Assembly: GCA_021828245.1 (NCBI GenBank)
Contig: JAKASC010000137.1
Location: 1-6,522 of the forward strand
DNA: 6,522 nt
DNA from: Acidobacteriota bacterium
GTDB taxonomy: Bacteria; Acidobacteriota; Terriglobia; UBA7540
Direction: 5' to 3'
Shown here piece after piece: positions 5,195-6,522 of the stretch (positions are counted from its first letter, which is position 1; every line of letters begins with the position of its first letter). The position numbers and the translations under genes were made by a program. Below the pieces are notes generated by a model. The model made no database searches, was not told where the DNA came from, and saw nothing but the letters and a program-made list of their open reading frames with translations.

Positions 5195-6232
5195 CTACCG
5201 ATGCGAAAGGGCTTGCTCCGCTATGGGGGCGGTGGCGACGAGCCTTGGGCAGCTTTCAACCGTTGCGGTGGCAAAAAAGCAATCCACGCATTCAAGGGCC
5301 TGCTGCGGGGTCTTGGCGGTTTGGATGTTGCGGCGCAACTCGGCTCCGTTACGGACGCTGTGGGTAAACCAACTGGCGAACTGCTTCATTTTGCCGAGCG
5401 CGGCGGGTGTTCTGCTTTCCAGCAATAAACCGTAGTATTCTCGGATGATGTGGTACCGCTCAAGCTCGGACGGTTGGCGATACGAGCCCGTGCGGAAATA
5501 GCTTTCCATCTGTTGGAAGATCCAGGGATTGGAGGGGGCGGCACGGCCAATCATCACCCCATCGCACTGCGTTTGGTGGTAAAGCGCGGCAGCATCTTCG
5601 GGTTTCATAACGTCACCGTTGCCGATCACCGGGATGCGGACGTTTGCTTTGACTGCGGCGATCACGTCCCACCGTGCGTGGCCACTATAACCCTGGACGC
5701 GGGTGCGGCCATGGATCGCGATTGCGTCAACCCCGCTTTCTTCCGCCATTTTGGCCACGGGCACGGCCACGATGTGGTCTTCATCCCAGCCGATGCGGAT
5801 CTTTATCGTGAAAGGGATTGAGACGGCGGAACGAATTCTAGCCAAAATCCTCCCGAGAAGCGGCAAATCTCGTAGCAGGCCGGAGCCGCCGCACTTGACG
5901 ACTTTTTTGGCCGGGCAGCCCAAATTCAGGTCCACCAAATCGAAGCCAAGCTCCTGCACGGTGCGCGCCGCCTCAGCCAGATGTTCGGGGTCCGCGCCAA
6001 AAAGTTGCGCGCTGATAGGGTGCTCCTCCTCCGTGTAATAGAGATACCGGTTAGAGCGAGCGCTGCCGCGAATGAGGCCTTCGCTCGAAACAAACTCCGT
6101 CATGATGAGGCCGCACCCACCTAGGCTGCGGATCACGCGACGGAAAACGGTGTCCGTAATACCAGCCATCGGCGCGAGCACGCGGGCGGGGTGGAGCGAG
6201 ACGCTCCCGATTTTCAATTCGTCGAACGGCAC
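5195..6232 (-). CDS. dusB: DusB-type tRNA-dihydrouridine synthase
   Basis: This is an FMN-dependent enzyme that reduces specific uridines in tRNA to dihydrouridine using NADPH. The TIM barrel starts with VLAPMAGITDTVFRR (18-32). The catalytic cysteine is Cys106 in LNLGCPAKKVVKCGGSG (102-118). FMN and tRNA contacts follow at KIRIGWD (144-150), IHGRTRVQGYSG (173-184), IGNGDV (203-208) and MIGRAAPSNPWIF (227-239), and the C-terminal helical domain runs from about 250 to 330. The length of 345 is normal for the DusB/NifR3 subgroup, though DusA or DusC specificity cannot be excluded by eye. The start is GTG 6232, four codons after an in-frame TGA. It has no clear ribosome site; TTG 6217 is an alternative that would start at LKIGS. 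The gene is 107 nt downstream of the fabZ-like gene and leads directly into pilZ. Confidence 0.95.
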   Translation of the reverse strand: MPFDELKIGSVSLHPARVLAPMAGITDTVFRRVIRSLGGCGLIMTEFVSSEGLIRGSARSNRYLYYTEEEHPISAQLFGADPEHLAEAARTVQELGFDLVDLNLGCPAKKVVKCGGSGLLRDLPLLGRILARIRSAVSIPFTIKIRIGWDEDHIVAVPVAKMAEESGVDAIAIHGRTRVQGYSGHARWDVIAAVKANVRIPVIGNGDVMKPEDAAALYHQTQCDGVMIGRAAPSNPWIFQQMESYFRTGSYRQPSELERYHIIREYYGLLLESRTPAALGKMKQFASWFTHSVRNGAELRRNIQTAKTPQQALECVDCFFATATVESCPRLVATAPIAEQALSHR

Positions 6233-6339
6233 ACTGTTATTTTGTCAGTATTTCGTACAGCCTGGCAATCGGTTTGTCGCGGACAACCGAGCCCGACGAG
6301 GCTGGCAAAACCAGCCTCGCAGGCGGCGCCGAGCAGCAG
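6233..6339 (-). promoter_or_regulatory. fabZ-like to dusB spacer with two consecutive hairpins
   Basis: Reading leftward (minus strand), the spacer first forms CGAGGCTGG-TTTTG-CCAGCCTCG, a perfect nine-pair stem at 6319-6297. It then forms CGGTTGTC-CGC-GACAAACCG, eight pairs with one bulged A, at 6289-6270. Neither is followed by a run of T, so they do not look like a standard intrinsic terminator. They may weaken read-through into dusB, protect the upstream mRNA 3' end, or serve as a processing site. No clear promoter for dusB is visible between them and the GTG start. Confidence 0.5.
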
Positions 6340-6522
6340 TTATTCGGGCAGTAAGTCCTTGGCATTGGCGATGGCGAAGCGCATCTGACCTTCGCCGACA
6401 AGTTCACCGCCGACATAAATTCGGCCCCGAAGCTCACCCAACACAGGCTTGAGTTTGACAGCTTCCGCTTCGAGTTCAACGCGCTCGTCGAGCCGGATGG
6501 GGCGCAGTAGCTTGGCTGAAGG
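6340..6522 (-). CDS. Hotdog-fold FabZ-like (3R)-hydroxyacyl-ACP dehydratase family protein, C-terminal part
   Basis: Only the last 60 residues are in the window; the gene enters from the right edge and ends with TAA at 6342-6340. The fragment contains the closing strands of a hotdog domain: a pattern like LLRPIRLDERVELEAEAV (residues 5-22 of the fragment), then GELRGRIYVGGELVGEGQMRF (30-50). These match the C-terminal half of FabZ-type dehydratases, where a basic or charged strand of the form RFRRPV...GD..RLE is followed by a GRAYVDGELVAEA-like strand. The catalytic His and Glu of FabZ would lie upstream, off the window. A thioesterase or another hotdog protein therefore remains possible, and no gene symbol is given. 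It is the upstream gene of the dusB-pilZ run. Confidence 0.65.
   Translation of the reverse strand, partial: PSAKLLRPIRLDERVELEAEAVKLKPVLGELRGRIYVGGELVGEGQMRFAIANAKDLLPE

Noticed and set aside
6237..6479. Minus-strand open frame of 80 codons at the right end.
   Set aside because: It overlaps in another frame the hotdog-domain fragment, which matches a known family and ends at 6340; the 80-codon frame matches nothing.

Overview
The window is a chromosomal stretch of a moderately GC-rich bacterium, most likely a soil or metagenomic member of the Acidobacteriota. That placement is a judgement from the overall flavour of the proteins (GalU, DusB, PilZ and DinB-like types found side by side) and was not tested by a search. 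Nine protein-coding genes are supported. Two are cut by the window edges. No tRNA, rRNA, CRISPR array, insertion sequence or phage gene is visible, so this is mostly ordinary housekeeping DNA.

Layout, left to right. (1) 1-574, minus: the N-terminal part of a Tat-exported glycosylasparaginase-type Ntn hydrolase; the window ends six residues past its catalytic Thr. (2) 575-801: a gap with no gene, containing a possible minus-strand promoter. (3) 802-1938, minus: tsaD. (4) A tight divergent gap, then 2002-2904, plus: galU, followed closely by a DinB/YfiT-like metal-binding protein (2940-3431), probably in one transcript. (5) 3470-3769, minus: an FmdB-type zinc-ribbon protein with a near-consensus sigma-70 promoter. 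(6) 3934-4809, plus: rsmI, divergent from the FmdB gene and with its own promoter candidate. (7) A minus-strand run entering from the right edge: the C-terminal part of a hotdog-fold FabZ-like protein (6340-6522), dusB (5195-6232) and a PilZ protein (4849-5178). dusB and pilZ are 16 nt apart, and the pilZ ribosome site overlaps the dusB stop codon.

Three of the nine genes modify RNA for translation: TsaD (t6A37 of tRNA), RsmI (2'-O-methyl-C1402 of 16S rRNA) and DusB (dihydrouridine of tRNA). They lie in three separate transcription units, so this is co-location rather than an operon. GalU supplies UDP-glucose for envelope and exopolysaccharide synthesis. PilZ is a likely c-di-GMP receptor. 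Four genes appear to use non-ATG starts (TTG: glycosylasparaginase and FmdB; GTG: PilZ and DusB). I found no convincing new biological system. The more curious points are the stop-poor gene-free segment at 575-801, two consecutive hairpins without a U-tract between the fabZ-like gene and dusB, and a strong GC hairpin inside pilZ.
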